A stretch of 64,000 bases of DNA from assembly GCA_031310005.1 (NCBI GenBank), contig CM062385.1, positions 434,001 through 498,000 of the forward strand. The letters run 5' to 3'. This document shows positions 24,711 through 37,914 of the stretch, in pieces. This DNA is from Dactylellina haptotyla. Taxonomy: Eukaryota > Ascomycota > Orbiliomycetes > Orbiliales > Orbiliaceae. The notes under the pieces were generated by a model. It worked only from the letters and a program-made list of their open reading frames with translations, did no database searches and was not told the DNA's origin. The position numbers were made by a program, and so were the translations under genes. The first letter of the stretch is position 1, and every line of letters starts with the position of its first letter.

Positions 24711-27700
24711 CTCGCGCCCCTAACTTAATAATTATTAGATGGATCGATTATGAAGTTTGCTAATAAAATAAAAGGGATGTTAAATACTCTCTTCGGGAGA
24801 GCGGTCATTAAGCTTATATGCAAGTAAAACAGTGGCGAAAACTACAGGGTGGGTATTGTAGATTGGTAAGAAATAATAAACCAATGGATATATGATAGCA
24901 TCTCTGGAGTAAGCGAGAGACTCTTTGGTAGCTTTAAATGTACGGAACTTCTGTCACGCTTTTTTGTTCATTTAATATCCCCACAGGAATAAATCTGACT
25001 GGGTGTTAGTTCAGCGTTTTGCATTGCTTGGGTAGCATACGCTGTTGGCGGTTCGAGATTAACCCAAGTTTGAATCTATTTTGAGAACAGAAATGTATAT
25101 ATACATATTTTAAACAAAAAACAACTTCAATTAGATCAGGACCGTCTTGTTGAATTACTTAACTAACTAGTTGGTGGTTCTCTTCCTTCCAATTTTCTTT
25201 CAATAATATTATTTATACGTTTATCGAATAGCTTACACTAGGTCGCACCTATTTAGAATTCATTCAAAAGTCCACCAACCGCTTAGATGTGGTTTTATAT
25301 GTTTCGAATGTTTTTCAGGTACTATTTTGATTACGCGGTGACTCCCCACGTTTCCTCCAAGAACGATTACACATGGAAAGCAAATTGGCGAGGTGGGAAT
25401 ACGAGAGCACGTAGTATGGTAAGTGCTGTCGATGGCTATTCACGTATAAATATATATATATTCTACCTTTGACCGCCTGTGCAGCTATGGTAACAGTGAC
25501 GAAGAGGCACAAAAAAAGCCCAACACGAGCTACAGCAGATTTGACGGTTAGCTAACCTCCAACCTGTAGGGCGGCTGAGACAGGTCGCCCACAGATTGGT
25601 GGTGAACTAGAATTAGCCAAACAAATCAAGGCCGTACTCCGAAATGCAACAAGGTAACATATATATATATGCTGGCCCGCGAGACAATATATATATATAG
25701 AACATCTCGCCACATCTTGACCAAACGCATATATATCCCAACTCATAAATTTATATATCAATATTTGTTTTCTATTCTGAGTGGATTATATACTCGATTT
25801 CGACTCGTGAGCTCATCGAATTGTACACTGCTTGTTACAAAAGTATGTATGTGGTTTGTATCTGCTGTTAACTAAGTAATTCACCCAAGATTCAGGCAAC
25901 AAGAGAGCTTTGCGGCACAGCAGGTCGTAATTTTGCACTGGGGAGGGAGACCGGATACCAGACGAAGACGCCACGCAACCTTTAGGATTGCATGATTTTT
26001 TTGGTGAAGGAATCAGGATGCTCAATAGAGCGGAACGGATGCCTGAAGGGACGGAAAAGCCAATTACTAGTATTTAAATTCACACCCAATCATCGGTCTA
26101 ACACTCAGGCAAACAACGAGATAGATGTTTCCTGTTGTCCCTCCTTAAAGGCATACTGTGATCACGTGTTATAAAGCACTCCTCAGCAATCAGTACTGTT
26201 TGTTTCCGTGTTCAGAATCAACGGTTACTGGCGCGAGTGCACGGGCGGGCTGTGGGCAATGTAACAGGAGACCATTTGGAAACATTCCTCTATCATTGTA
26301 CGAATAAAATTTAGCTCGTAAACAAATTTCACCTTCCGTCTTACCGAAGAGAAAGGAAGAAATAGCAGAGCTCTAGAAAAGTTCCTTTCGTGAAACTGAG
26401 TCACTCGATTCAACCTAAAACTTGATCCGACGGTCCGGGCCACCAGTATTCGTATATGTAGGGTTTCTTTTTGCAGCAGACGGGCTGCTGAATCGATTTA
26501 GTATCCATTTGGAGTACCCACGAATGTTTCCATCTCGGAGTATGAGATCTTCTGCAATTAGAGCAAACGAGCTTTATAATTTAGGATATCACATTTATGA
26601 TTGACTTTATACAATTTAACCGTACTTTTGTTAACAAATTTCTCTCCGTATAAATCATGTCAAAGCCTACACCATTACTCGTTTTAAAAGCAAGTAGGGT
26701 TTAAATCACCATCTCTAAGGCTCTACATTGAATTTGCCGTACTCAGAACTTTCAAACTCTAGACTAAGACTCAATAAAGGCACGCTATTCGTAACATTCA
26801 TTCCTTCGAAGTACTTGTTTTGTTTGATACCCTAAACATAGCAAGCCGTGACTCTCAAAACGCCGTCTCTGTCGACACCGCAACCCACAGAATTCCGAAA
26901 ATGGAACCCACGCAAGACCAAATGCCAGGGAATGGAAGACCAACTCATCTCAATGCCTATGAGAAAGGTAATTAAGTCCAGTTTTAACTCCAACCAAGCC
27001 CTTCACAGCTCTTTGTGCATTTCTCAGGAACCTCTTATGCTGACTAGATATCCCACGTATTAGTTATTCTACCCACGCCGGCACTGCTCACACCAGCATC
27101 TCTTACGCAAGTTCCAGCAGATCCACTATATTCCCTGAACGCTTAGCTTGCGCCTGCAGGTAGACACTGTAGCTGGACATCAATCAACTTACGACAGGAT
27201 ATGGCAGAGAAAGATCGTATCCCTGAGATACCAACCAATATATGAGCTATTGGGGGTATTCGACGGGGCGAAGGCGAATAAACTGCAACGGCGAGTGGGG
27301 ATTACAAACCGAAAGAGATATATTTTACAAGACCAGGTTCCTGGATCATGGATATCATACTTTTCGGTAGCTTTATTTGCCTCTATTTTCACTCGTACCT
27401 TTAGCTTCCAACCCATTCAAGATCTTACTAGTTTTTATTCCGCTTTGGTTATATCCCATTTTTGGCGCTTTTATGCTATGTAGAAGCATCGTATCTACAA
27501 GTTGATATCGTTTCCGTCTTAATTTTTCTTTAATATTTTTTATATCATAGTGTTATTGATGGAGCAAATAATCTGGCGCAGTATTATTGTTGCTAAAAAA
27601 AATTTCTTACCCGTATACCGTTTCATAAAAAGACCTCAGCAATTGTATATTGCGAGATCTTCTTCTCTTTCTTTTCCTGATTTGCGATAAACATTTGTAT

Positions 27701-29042
27701 CTATCTTCTATATTTAAATATATTATTTTCTACAATTTGGATTTTTAAAAATCGCTACACGCAGAGCTATGGTGAACTAAAACGGTGACAGCGTATTCTC
27801 TGTTCGTTGCTATTGTAATTTGTGTTCGAGCATTTACCAGATACAGGCACATCAGATCTCTAAAAGTAGTCACTCGAGTTGGTAGAAACCTCGAATGGCA
27901 GCACAAGGTGTAACCGAAAAGTTTGTAAATGGGGAGGCTTGAAAGATGAATTATATATCCGATTCGTATTATCAATCTCATGGTAAGAAACGGGATGACG
28001 GCATTAATGCAATGGGGGGAAAAGCAGTCGCAAGACCCAACCGGTATCTCATATTCGCCATATCCGAAAACAAATCATGACAACCAAAGCAAAAACACCA
28101 AAGCGCATCTGCCCAAGTCAATATGCGATACCAAAGGTAAATGAATGCCCTGATTGTGTTTCTCTGAAGAAAATAAAAGGTAGTATATTTGTTTCAATCT
28201 GTTCCCTAATATAATAAAAAACTTCCCCAGCCTAACAAGGTTGAAGAAATGGTAGTAAAAAGTTATAAAGGCGATAATATAATAAAGAAACCGAGAAGGA
28301 TGCAGCGGAGAGGTATATAGTAGTATCCCGAAAAAAAAACTCCCCTGTGATAGTTTCGAGCAAAAACATAAAAACGAAACGCCCGCAGGCCGCAAAATAA
28401 GTAGTAGTATCAATCTCGTCGGAAGAAAAGATAAGCAAAAACCAAACTGAATCCAAGTACAAAAGCATAGGTGCTCGCCGAAGTTTAAGCAGATCGCAAA
28501 AGTATAGAACAAAACAAGAGCCATCCGGCCTCATCTATAACAATTTCATGAAGAAATATCAAGTTAAAAAAAGACGAAAGGAACCTGCTAGAATAACACC
28601 ATATAACGGCAGCGCGAAGCAATATAAAACAAAACCTAATGATGCACATTTGGCTCTTTGACCCGCAAGGTGAAAAAAATCGTGGTAAAAGAAGCGAAAG
28701 AAGAATCTTTATCGTGGAAAACGAGCATCGCGAAGGGAATAGGCGAAGAAAACGAATCTTTAAACATTAGAATTGGGAAAAGGATATCAAAGAATGGTCG
28801 TGTTAGACACGAATGGAAGAGAAGGTGAACTGAAACCAAAAAAAAGAAAGTGCATGCCCGTTTTTCATCCAAAAGTTGGTTGTGTTGATGTATCTGTCTC
28901 TCGCGAGAATTCATTCTTTTTTTGGTCGCTTTTCCAAAGAACCCAAATAAAGTAGAAAAAACTTTCCAGATCACACCCAAGTGAAAATTTTAAACCGGTG
29001 GTATCTGGCTTGATTCGAAGGGAGAGATGTGCAGAGGGAGAG
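24711..29042. other. 4.3-kb AT-rich intergenic region, no gene seen
   Basis: It lies between the start of a secreted-protein gene and the 3' end of ATG1. Three separate AT-dinucleotide tracts occur at about 25446-25699. Frames on both strands (for example 28075-28524 minus) encode only Phe/Leu-rich translations of T-rich DNA. A small two-exon frame near 26899 is discussed under rejected items. Confidence 0.5.
25446..25699. repeat. Cluster of three AT-dinucleotide tracts
   Basis: Runs of alternating A and T lie at about 25446-25462, 25659-25670 and 25686-25699. Each is self-complementary and could extrude hairpins. They are simple-sequence repeats with no attached gene. Confidence 0.7.
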
Positions 29043-32000
29043 TTATGTGCTAACAGGCTTCGGCGAGTGGGGTGGAGAGAGAGGAATTGTAGGCGTGTTT
29101 CCGGACGGCATACCGCTGGATGATCTCCGTGAGATGGTAGCCATCTTTTTGCGAAGGGCACCGAGGCGGCCACGGATTCCGAGAATAACTACCATAATGT
29201 CATTAGTCAAATGGTTTGAGGAAAGAGAGAAATATGGAGACAACTCACACTTCTCGATAACCTTCTTATCGTCTTCTTCCATATTTAACATTCCTTCGCC
29301 ACCATTATCCCCAAAGGCGTTTCGGCCGTTATCATCTGGCTCGAGCACACCTTCCAACATCCAAATCGCGGTCACGTATGCAATCTCGCACTCTCCATAT
29401 GCATCGCCTACCATCTCGTTCACGGCAGCGGTCTTGCTCATTTCCAAAGCACGGTCGTACATCAACTTCTCGGCGCTAATACCAGGGCTAAGCACGACAC
29501 CTTCGACACTAACACCAAGGGCAGGCGATGTGGATGTCTTTGGATGATTGGACGGATGGCTGGAGTGTGATTTAGGCAGCTCTTTTTGCGCTGCCAGAAG
29601 CTTTCGGCGGACGTACTCCGCTTTTTCTAGCACCTCGTTGAAGCGTTCTCGAACCCACTGGACGGCATTGTTCATTCGTGAGATAGCAGTGGCGTTGGCG
29701 GTACCATCTGTTACTCCCCACCATTTGCCTGCGATATCCATAGCGCGAGCGAGGAGTGACAATGTCTTGACATAGAGTACGAGAGCTTCCTCGGCAAGTG
29801 CGACGACGGCATCAGGAGGCAACTCAGATGGATCAGCAAGAGCCTGTTCACTAGCTGATGGCGGTAAAAGCCCGAGCTGGATTGTTGGACTTGGCAGGGA
29901 AGTGGGCAGCAGCTGTGAGAATTTGACTTCGGCGAACTGATAAACGACGTCGCTGCGGTTTGCCGCCTCTTCAATGGACTGAATTGCTTGGAAGTCTTCT
30001 TCGGATAGACCTGCGGCAGCGTTTGCATTCTGGTTTCCAATTACAACCATACTACCAGGTTGATAAAGGCCAGAAGCCACAAACTGGGGTGTCTGAAGTG
30101 CGGGATTGAAGCCACCAAAGGATGGAGGTAGGATGCCGATGTTGTTGAGTCGAGTATTGACCATAGCGAGTGCCCTTGCGAGGGCGGATGTGGCCGCACT
30201 ACCTGGACTCGTTCCGAATTTCCGCTCATAGCTGTTCCTTGGTTGTTGGAACGTGTCAGGTCTCTTTCCAACGATGGCTCTAGATGGGGTCGATTGTCCT
30301 GTCGTTATCCTACGAGCGACGGTAGTTCCCTTTGGTGTAGATTGAGGCGACCTCCCTGTAATCTGTGGAGCTGCTGCTACTTCGTCGGCCAAGGCGTTCA
30401 CCTCAACGGTGCGTTTTTCAATGACAACATATTCCTGGTCAAGGTTGTCTTGGTCTGCCTGGTTCTTGGCTTCTCTGTCTCGTGCAGCTTGTCTCTGTTG
30501 CTGCTGGTTCTGTCGTTGTACTAAGAATGATGATCCCGGAGATGCTGTCTGTTGTGATAACTGTCTCTCCATGGGTACACCCTGAGCATTGCCATATCTA
30601 TCTAGTTCAGCTTGTCTTGCAGGTGTTGTAGCTGCGTGTTGCATATGCGGTCGTCCAAGTGTGGCATCTCTACCGGCGGGTTTTGGAGATAGTGATACCG
30701 CCGCAGTTGTGTTTGCGCGGTGGAATGCGGAAGTTCGATGGTCTTCGGCCAGAGTATCGCCATGACCCCCGTGTTGTACTTGTCGTGAAGGACCAGCAGT
30801 AGGGTGGAGTGATTTCGTCGGGAAATAGTCGATATTGGGCTCGTTGCTTGTTGGCGTCCTCGATCCTTCTCTGTCGTGACCTTTCTGTCTCAATTCCGCG
30901 GGAGTCAAGTCGACTCCGCCCTGGATTCTGGGGTAGATGGCTCCTGGTATCCGCTCCTTCACCACTTGATCATTAAAGAAATCATTAAAGGACAAGCGTT
31001 CTACCGGTCCCCGTTTCAAGAGCCTCCGTACGAGACTTGCCATCGAGTCGCTGACATTAACCTCGTCACCAAACTTGATCACATCTTCACCCTTCTCGAT
31101 CTTCCTAAGTAGTTCGACGTGATTCCTTGCTCTGAATGGGGGTTTTCCAACAACCATCTCGTATAATACTGTTCCAACGGACCAAAGATCCGCTTTTGCA
31201 TCGTATTTCTCGTATCTCAAGATCTCAGGTGCCATGTACAATGGTGAACCGCAGAGGGTATCAGCCATCGCCGTTGATGGCAGATTTCTAGCGAATCCGA
31301 AGTCCGCAATTTTGAGTACCGGCAAGTCGGGTAATCCAACCTCGGGAATCTTCCGCTTCTCGTCCTTTATTCCTTCCGAATAAGGTCCTGACTCGCCATA
31401 CGTGACGACTGGAGGTTCAAGTAACAGATTCTGCGGCTTGATATCCCTGTGGATTAGATTGCGAGCTCGAAGGAACTCGAGTGCACTCGCGAGCTGTTGT
31501 AAGAAATGCCTGATGATAACTTCGTTGAGTCCGCCACCGATGCTAGGGTATTTTTGCGACATCGCTGTGAGGTCCGGTAGGGTGTGGAGTCGATCTCGCT
31601 TCTTGATAAATAATGACAGGTCCCCGAGGGAGCAGTATTCCATCACAAGGTGGATGTACGTGTGGGATTTCTGGCAATCTAGGAGGGCCACGATGTGCGG
31701 GTGGTCCAGCGTCTTGAGAATCTGAATCTCGGACTCGAGGTTCTCGAGGAGCTTGCGGTTCAGCTTGCTCCTTAATACGGACTTTATGGCTACTAAACTC
31801 TTTGTTTGCTACAGATCGCATCGAAAAACGTAATTAGTCCAAAATGTTGCACGTCACACAAGACTTATTTTAATTTACCACGATGGCGGGAGAGATGTTC
31901 TCTGAACCGTATGAGAGGGGGGGACGAGTGTGGGCACTCACAGAATGTACACCTTGGTACACAGTAGCAAAAGAACCCCTTCCTATTTCCTTGCCTATCC

Positions 32001-32061
32001 TAAAGGCACCAACCACAGTATCTTGTGAAGTCATATCGGGCGGTAGCTGTCGAGACGACAT
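29043..32061 (-). CDS. ATG1: Autophagy-initiating serine/threonine kinase Atg1 (ULK family)
   Basis: Three exons (32061-31942, 31808-29249, 29188-29043) encode 941 aa. Atg1 starts autophagosome formation in complex with Atg13 and Atg17. The kinase domain spans about residues 20-330: glycine loop GKEIGRGSFATVY (23-35), Lys49 in VAIK, HRD with Asp162, DFG with Asp209, and CGSPLYMAPE in the activation segment. A long disordered middle contains YVVI at 500-503, matching the Atg8-interacting motif known from yeast Atg1. The C-terminal ~280 residues form the helical region that binds Atg13. Intron 1 (133 nt, phase 0) joins GVHS to QTKSLVAIK. Intron 2 (60 nt, GTGAGT...GTAG, branch CTAAT) restores RGRLGALRKKM near the end. 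This second intron is a multiple of three without a stop, so retention would add 20 residues. Confidence 0.95.
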
Positions 32062-35000
32062 TGTGTCCAGTTGATTGTATGTGGAAGGAAATGCTATTCC
32101 CTCGGTTGTTTTTGTTGGCTAGGAGATCAAAGGACCAAGCAGGCAGAAGATAGAGCTCGCTGGTGATTCCCCTATGGTCCTCCACCTGCACTCTCTCCAA
32201 GACTTGAGAGACGGATCGAGAAATCCGCAGTGCTAGGAAAGCAACAAAAGCGAAACGAAGGAAGGGGAAGGGAAGAGAGAAAAGGAAAAGAACACCAAAA
32301 AACGGTAGACTACCGTTCTATTTGCGTCATATGCAGCAGCTGTGGTGACACCGGGGGTGGCGTAGGATATTCGAGCTCCAAAAACTCCAAAGGCGGTCGC
32401 AAAAGGGGAGAGCTTTCGGAGAAGAGGGGTTCGTTCCTAAAAGAAGCGGAGAAGCGTCGGTGGGAAGTGTGGGGTGGGAAGAAGGATGTTGGAGAATATG
32501 CAGGTTAGGCGAATGGGACTGGCAGAAAGAGAACCTCAGACACTACGTTCGAGTCAAAGAGGCGACGGGAGTCTGTATCACGGACGGTTCGAGAAGGAAA
32601 GCGAGGAAGCTTCCGATTTGTATGGAGCGGGAGCGAGAGACGGAGCCCGCGAGGCTGCTGGAGACGCTCGTTCGGGGGACGGAGCGAGAGTGGAGTGAGA
32701 GCGAGAGTTCCGCTGGGGAGCTTGGTTGCTCAACGGACTTTAGCGAAGACGGGCAGGGAGGCGGAAACGAGGTGTCGAATATGCTTGGATCCAAGACAAG
32801 CTGCTGCTGCACTGTCCGATGCGAAGTGTCGTGAGAGGGAAGGAAGAGGAAAAGAGGAGAACGATAATCAGTTGAGAGAAGAAGGGCGGATGTCGAAGAA
32901 GAAGGAGCTCGGTCCGCTGACGTTGGTGTTATTATTATTGTGATGGCGGTGTCCGTGTCTGCTGCTACTATGGCGGGCCACTCTCCGGTCAGCTACCAAC
33001 ATTACACTACCACTCCCGCTGCGCTGCAACAACGGAGAATGCCAGCAGGGACGGCAAATGAGCCAAATACTTCGACGGGCGAGCCGACGACGGAAAGGGA
33101 GAACGCGGAGGAGAAGAATGAGGCCGAAGGCTTGGAAGATCCTCAAATCCGCTGAGGATGCATGCAGCCCGGCTCCCACAAAACGTGTTTCTCGGAGCCG
33201 CGTGCGTAATCGCTTAGCTATCCTACGCTGCTGCTGCTGCTGTTGTTTGTGCTCTTCCGCCCGGCGAGAGAGAGGGATACAGTACGCAAATGATACAGTC
33301 TAGGGTATGCAATATGATGGATATAATATGGCACTAGGATTGGGCATGGGAGGGAATGGGGTTCGCGTACAGGCCGGCGTGGGAGCGTACGTACGTAGTT
33401 CTCGAAGCCTACAGACCCAATCAATTACACCGGGGATGCAATTTTTAATATGGCACAGATTCTCTTTGCGGGGGAAGGCAGAAATCCAAAGGAGCAGCAG
33501 GATTTAGGGCGCTCGACACGAGAGCAAGTAAGGTGGGCAAGGCTTGGATATCTGGAAGCGAAATAATTTCCGAGAGAGCAGCCCAGACCAGGCGGTTTTT
33601 AGGATCCGTGTACGCCTGGAAAGAGCCGAACTCAAAAAGAGAGATAACAAGATGGATCTGATAAAGGGACAAACAAACAAAGCAGGCGTATACTGAAAAC
33701 AGAGCGAAGCGTCGCCAGCAAGAAAAATACGAGGATACTGCGGAAAACCCGGCGATTTCTGACTTACGCTGATATCAAGGTCACCAGGAAAAGGGAGAGA
33801 TGGATTAAAAGCGAGAATGAGATTGAGAGTCAGACTAATCGTGCGACTCTTTTTGGGTGATTGATTGGGGTTGGCAGCTATGACTCGAACCGAATATATC
33901 AAGCTAGCTCGCTCGCCCGCCGTTGTCGCAAGTCCAGAAGGCTAATAATATTGCACAAAAATATTGGTTTCAACAGCGCCAAAGTGCACGCGGGCTCGGC
34001 GGAATCGTCTGTCTGTCTGGTGAAGTTCGTGCTCGAGGCTCGAAAACTATATTCTGGAAAAGTAGGAGAGAGTGTGAAGAAAGGGAGGGAAGGGGAAGGA
34101 AAGTGTGGAAAGCACGGAGAGGCCCAAAGGTTGATTATTCAGAAGAGGAACTCTCAATCAACGGTTCGGCCCTGCCTTTCTTCTACTTTCCGCCAAAAGT
34201 ACCGTGTTCGACCCTTCAGGTCCGGGGAAAGGGTCAAAATGATGTGTGATGCAGCGAAAACCGAGTCACCTGGTACATGGGCAATGCTCCTACTCACTTG
34301 CTCAGGCTGGTGAGAAGGATGGATGGGGTGTTATGGCGCGAACTCCGGGGCGTATCAGCAAATAGGAACCAGTCCAGCGATTCGCAGGGCACTATCAATC
34401 AGGACAACCAAACAGCCGGGGCGAACAGGAAGGGATATGCGACTTGGCGGGCTTAAACCGCTTTTGGAAGCACTTCCTCTTCGAACGAAACTACGGACGA
34501 GACAGGACGCCCATATCATGTTTGTGTGTGGCCGGTGGTCCCTGCTGTGTGATAGCTGCGAGTGACTCTTACGTACAGCCTGTGAGAGAGACAGACCCTC
34601 ACACTGAAGGTGAGAGGGAGGGCCACCGACTCCGGAAGCTGACCTGATTTGACCTGACAAGGCTTGACCAGGCTTGACCCGACATGGCTGGGTCCTGCGC
34701 TCGCTCGCTAGGACTGTAAGTTCTGACAATAGTTTGTTCCAATATATCAAGTCCGAGACCTGAAGGAAGATAAAAAGGGAATCGATTTGAGAATTGATCA
34801 GCTCCCCTACGCAAGTAATGATCGATATTCCTCTCTCCCAGGCCCGTTTCAGGCTCTACGCAAGGGCAACTTCTACCTACATCATTGGCCGGGTACATGT
34901 ACACATGCACCGCTACGGCGATGCGAAAATAAACAAGTTGAACCCAAGTTAAACAAGTATTTTATTGTTGATACCATCAGGATTATTCAACCTCCGTCTT

Positions 35001-37604
35001 CCGGCCGGACAACACCCGGAATAATGACCTCAGGCAATTTAATCAGCTAGGCCCAACAGAAAAAAAGAACCAAACCGTCGGTTGGAAACAGAAACCCCTA
35101 GCTGGCCAGGTAAGGATCAAGATTAAGGCAAGGCAAGGCGTGACAAGTTACATAGGACAGCTTGTCGAAGTATTAAAAATCCAACCGAGACAATCTACAC
35201 CAGATTATGCAGTGTGACCAACTTTCACTTAGGTACCCAATATCCAGTCCCTAAAGTACATTTCCCTCCCAAATGTACCTTACCGGCCACCATCCGCGCT
35301 GCCGACTGCAACTGTGACAGAGGGATGTAAAGACGGTGGCTTGCTGCTCGAACGCGAACTAGTTCGATGCATTGACACTCTCCCAGTAAACTATCGTGCG
35401 AAGCAGGAGCAACTTTGCCTTCTGGCGGCTGCCCTTTCGTTAGCCCAAAAATACGAGGTCTCGGTCTGCCGTGCAGTCTGACAAGGGTGGCCAAAAAGGC
35501 TTCGAGCTAGCTCCCCAGTGTAACTTCCAACTGCTCAGGCGCATGGCCCAGACCTCACCCACCGATGGGGCGCACAACACACTCTGGAGACTGCCCGATA
35601 CGGTAGGCCCTGCCAGCCCCCAAGGAATCCAATGCGATGTGGTCGGCGGTCCTCAGGACAATGATCTCATGATCTTGTGATCCGAAAACCAAAAATACAG
35701 CTTCTTGATAATTGAGGAAATTCTTACAGGGACAGCATCCCCGGATCCAGTAATATATTGTCGCTTCATTTCTAATATCGCTTTTACATAATTTACCCTT
35801 TTTCGAGGAAGATTCTAGCGGTAGAAAACACCCGGTACGGCGTAAACACGTTGGCAATCCACTTCCGGCCGGCTATCTCGAATATATTCCATTCCTTCGA
35901 CAGCTCTCCCCTGCCTTGAAACCTTTGTCTGCAACTTTGTACTCGAGCGATCATTCGCTCACGAAATATGCAGATTATGGTTTTTCTTCAAAAAGAAAAA
36001 AGGATAGATTAAGAAGCGGGTAGCACAATATGACCACGTATCCCTAAACCGCAAGGCTCAGGTTTTTACCATTCGTCGACCGAACCGTCGACGTAAACTC
36101 CGCAGCATGCTGCGGAGCCAGCGTATCCCTGATAAATCGAACCAAATACGCCCTTCCCCCAGAGCTACGTAGCGGAAAGGGTCTCATATTTTCTTTCATT
36201 GTCCGCTCCCGTCCCTGACGACATTTGCATGCATTGAAAATCCATCCAGGGACCAGAAATTTAAACGCTCAGTCGAAATAAGTTGCTAACTGTTTACTTC
36301 CTTCGCCATTCCAATATCGATAAACTCAGAGCAAATTATAGTCGCCTTAAGAAATGCAAGCCATATTCCGAGAATAGTGAATTCACATACCATCCCTAAA
36401 TAACCCCCACGGAATAAGTTAACCTCCCCCCCAAAAAATTCCCCATGAAAACAGCAACTAGGCCGCTAGAGTACATAGAAAGAGCACTTGGCTCAGTAGA
36501 CGATATCCTTCCATCTGCAGTACCGAAAAGCCTGCATTGCATGCATACCATGTGAACATTCTCCTTATACATTGCAGTTCGTCTAGAGTGTCGTACCGGC
36601 AAAGCCCTTCCAATCGCTAACGTCGATCTACCACCCTCGTGTCTCAAGAAAAGGTTGCTGCGACAAGCCGGGTGGACCTGTTAGATTCGAAGTGAACTTT
36701 TTTTCTATTCAACTAAAAAGAGTTCTCTTCTCAATCTTTCGAGATGAGTTGTGTTGGCCGTTGATTGGCTCGTTCCTGCTTCCCCGGATATCGTTTGCAT
36801 AATTACTTGCCTACACACCCTTCCGCTCTGTCTATCGAGTCATATATCCACTTCGCTGGAGATTCTGTATGGCGGATTTTCACGCCCTCCTGCATATGTA
36901 TGTAAATGTATCTGCGCATTCCATACGGAAAGTCGACTTTTGTAGTCATATATTCTCGATGGTCATACTTTCCGCCCTGTCTATCTGCAGACGCTGCCAG
37001 TATCGAATATCTGCCCATCCATCTTGAAAGGAATAAGAATATAATTTTGATCGAGTGCATGTGAAAGAAAACAGTGCGAAAACCCACACCTACCCCCCGG
37101 TATATTCATTTCGGTTCAATCCCCGAGCATGTAAACCCGCTTGACATTGACGTGCTCTCCGTCCTCTCTCTCTATATTCTTCCTTCCGGTATTTTTTCGC
37201 GATTATTAGTGCCAGGCTATTCTCTCGGGTGCATACGAATTCACACGCGCCCAGACCAATCGCTACAACCGGTCTAGCGAAGCACCCAGCCCGAACTCGT
37301 TCATACGTTATCAAACCGCTCAATATCGCAATTCCTACGGCGCCCTTCGAAACCAGACATACCGTCCACCGGGTGCATGTGGATCCTGCACGGATCGAAT
37401 ATACACACCTGGAGAATAATAGCAACAATAAAAATCGATCCAGAGTGTACAAAGAAGACCCGGTCCCGACCAATGAATTGGCAGCAAAAGTTCCCTTCCT
37501 AAATTAGGCAAGCTCTATAAACGTCCAAGGATGTCAATCGTCGTTTCCATGCACGATAAACTCTCTCCCCTGGAAGAGAAATATCACTCTTGTGAAAAGG
37601 TGTG

Positions 37605-37625
37605 GTGTGTGTGTGTGTGTGTGTG
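37605..37625. repeat. GT microsatellite
   Basis: About ten GT units lie in the non-coding region between ATG1 and CYP51. Confidence 0.85.
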
Positions 37626-37890
37626 AGGCAACAAACAAAAACCCAGAAGATAAAGAAATATCAAAGGAAAGCAAAAGTGACACTTTATCACCCTAGTGAT
37701 ATCCACACGGGTCTGCCGAAACCACGAAAAGAGTGGATCCCATCCGATTTTATCCCCCTTGCGAACGGGCAAATCTTATTTTAGACCGGTAGGTGGGTGT
37801 GTGATATCGAAGCTATACCTTACAAAGAGTTGAGTACGAGAGATTGAGAGTCGGTTCTCTTATCTCTCGTTGCCCTCTAGCCGAACATAA

Positions 37891-37914
37891 TCTATATCTA
37901 TATCTATATCTATC
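37891..37914. repeat. CTATAT hexanucleotide repeat
   Basis: Nearly four tandem TCTATA units lie in non-coding DNA, with related tetranucleotide-like repeats at 38112-38155 and 38604-38622. Confidence 0.75.

Noticed and set aside
25010-25070. Another tRNA-like patch with GGCGGTTCGAGAT
   Set aside because: The B-box-like core has no matching T stem, and no anticodon arm could be drawn.
26899-27050. Possible tiny two-exon gene starting MEPTQDQMPG with a GTAATT donor
   Set aside because: It would encode fewer than 30 residues before a stop. There is no family match and no other support.
28075-28524. 149-codon minus-strand frame rich in Phe and Leu
   Set aside because: The composition is what T-rich non-coding DNA gives. 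No motif, no signal of a real membrane protein family.
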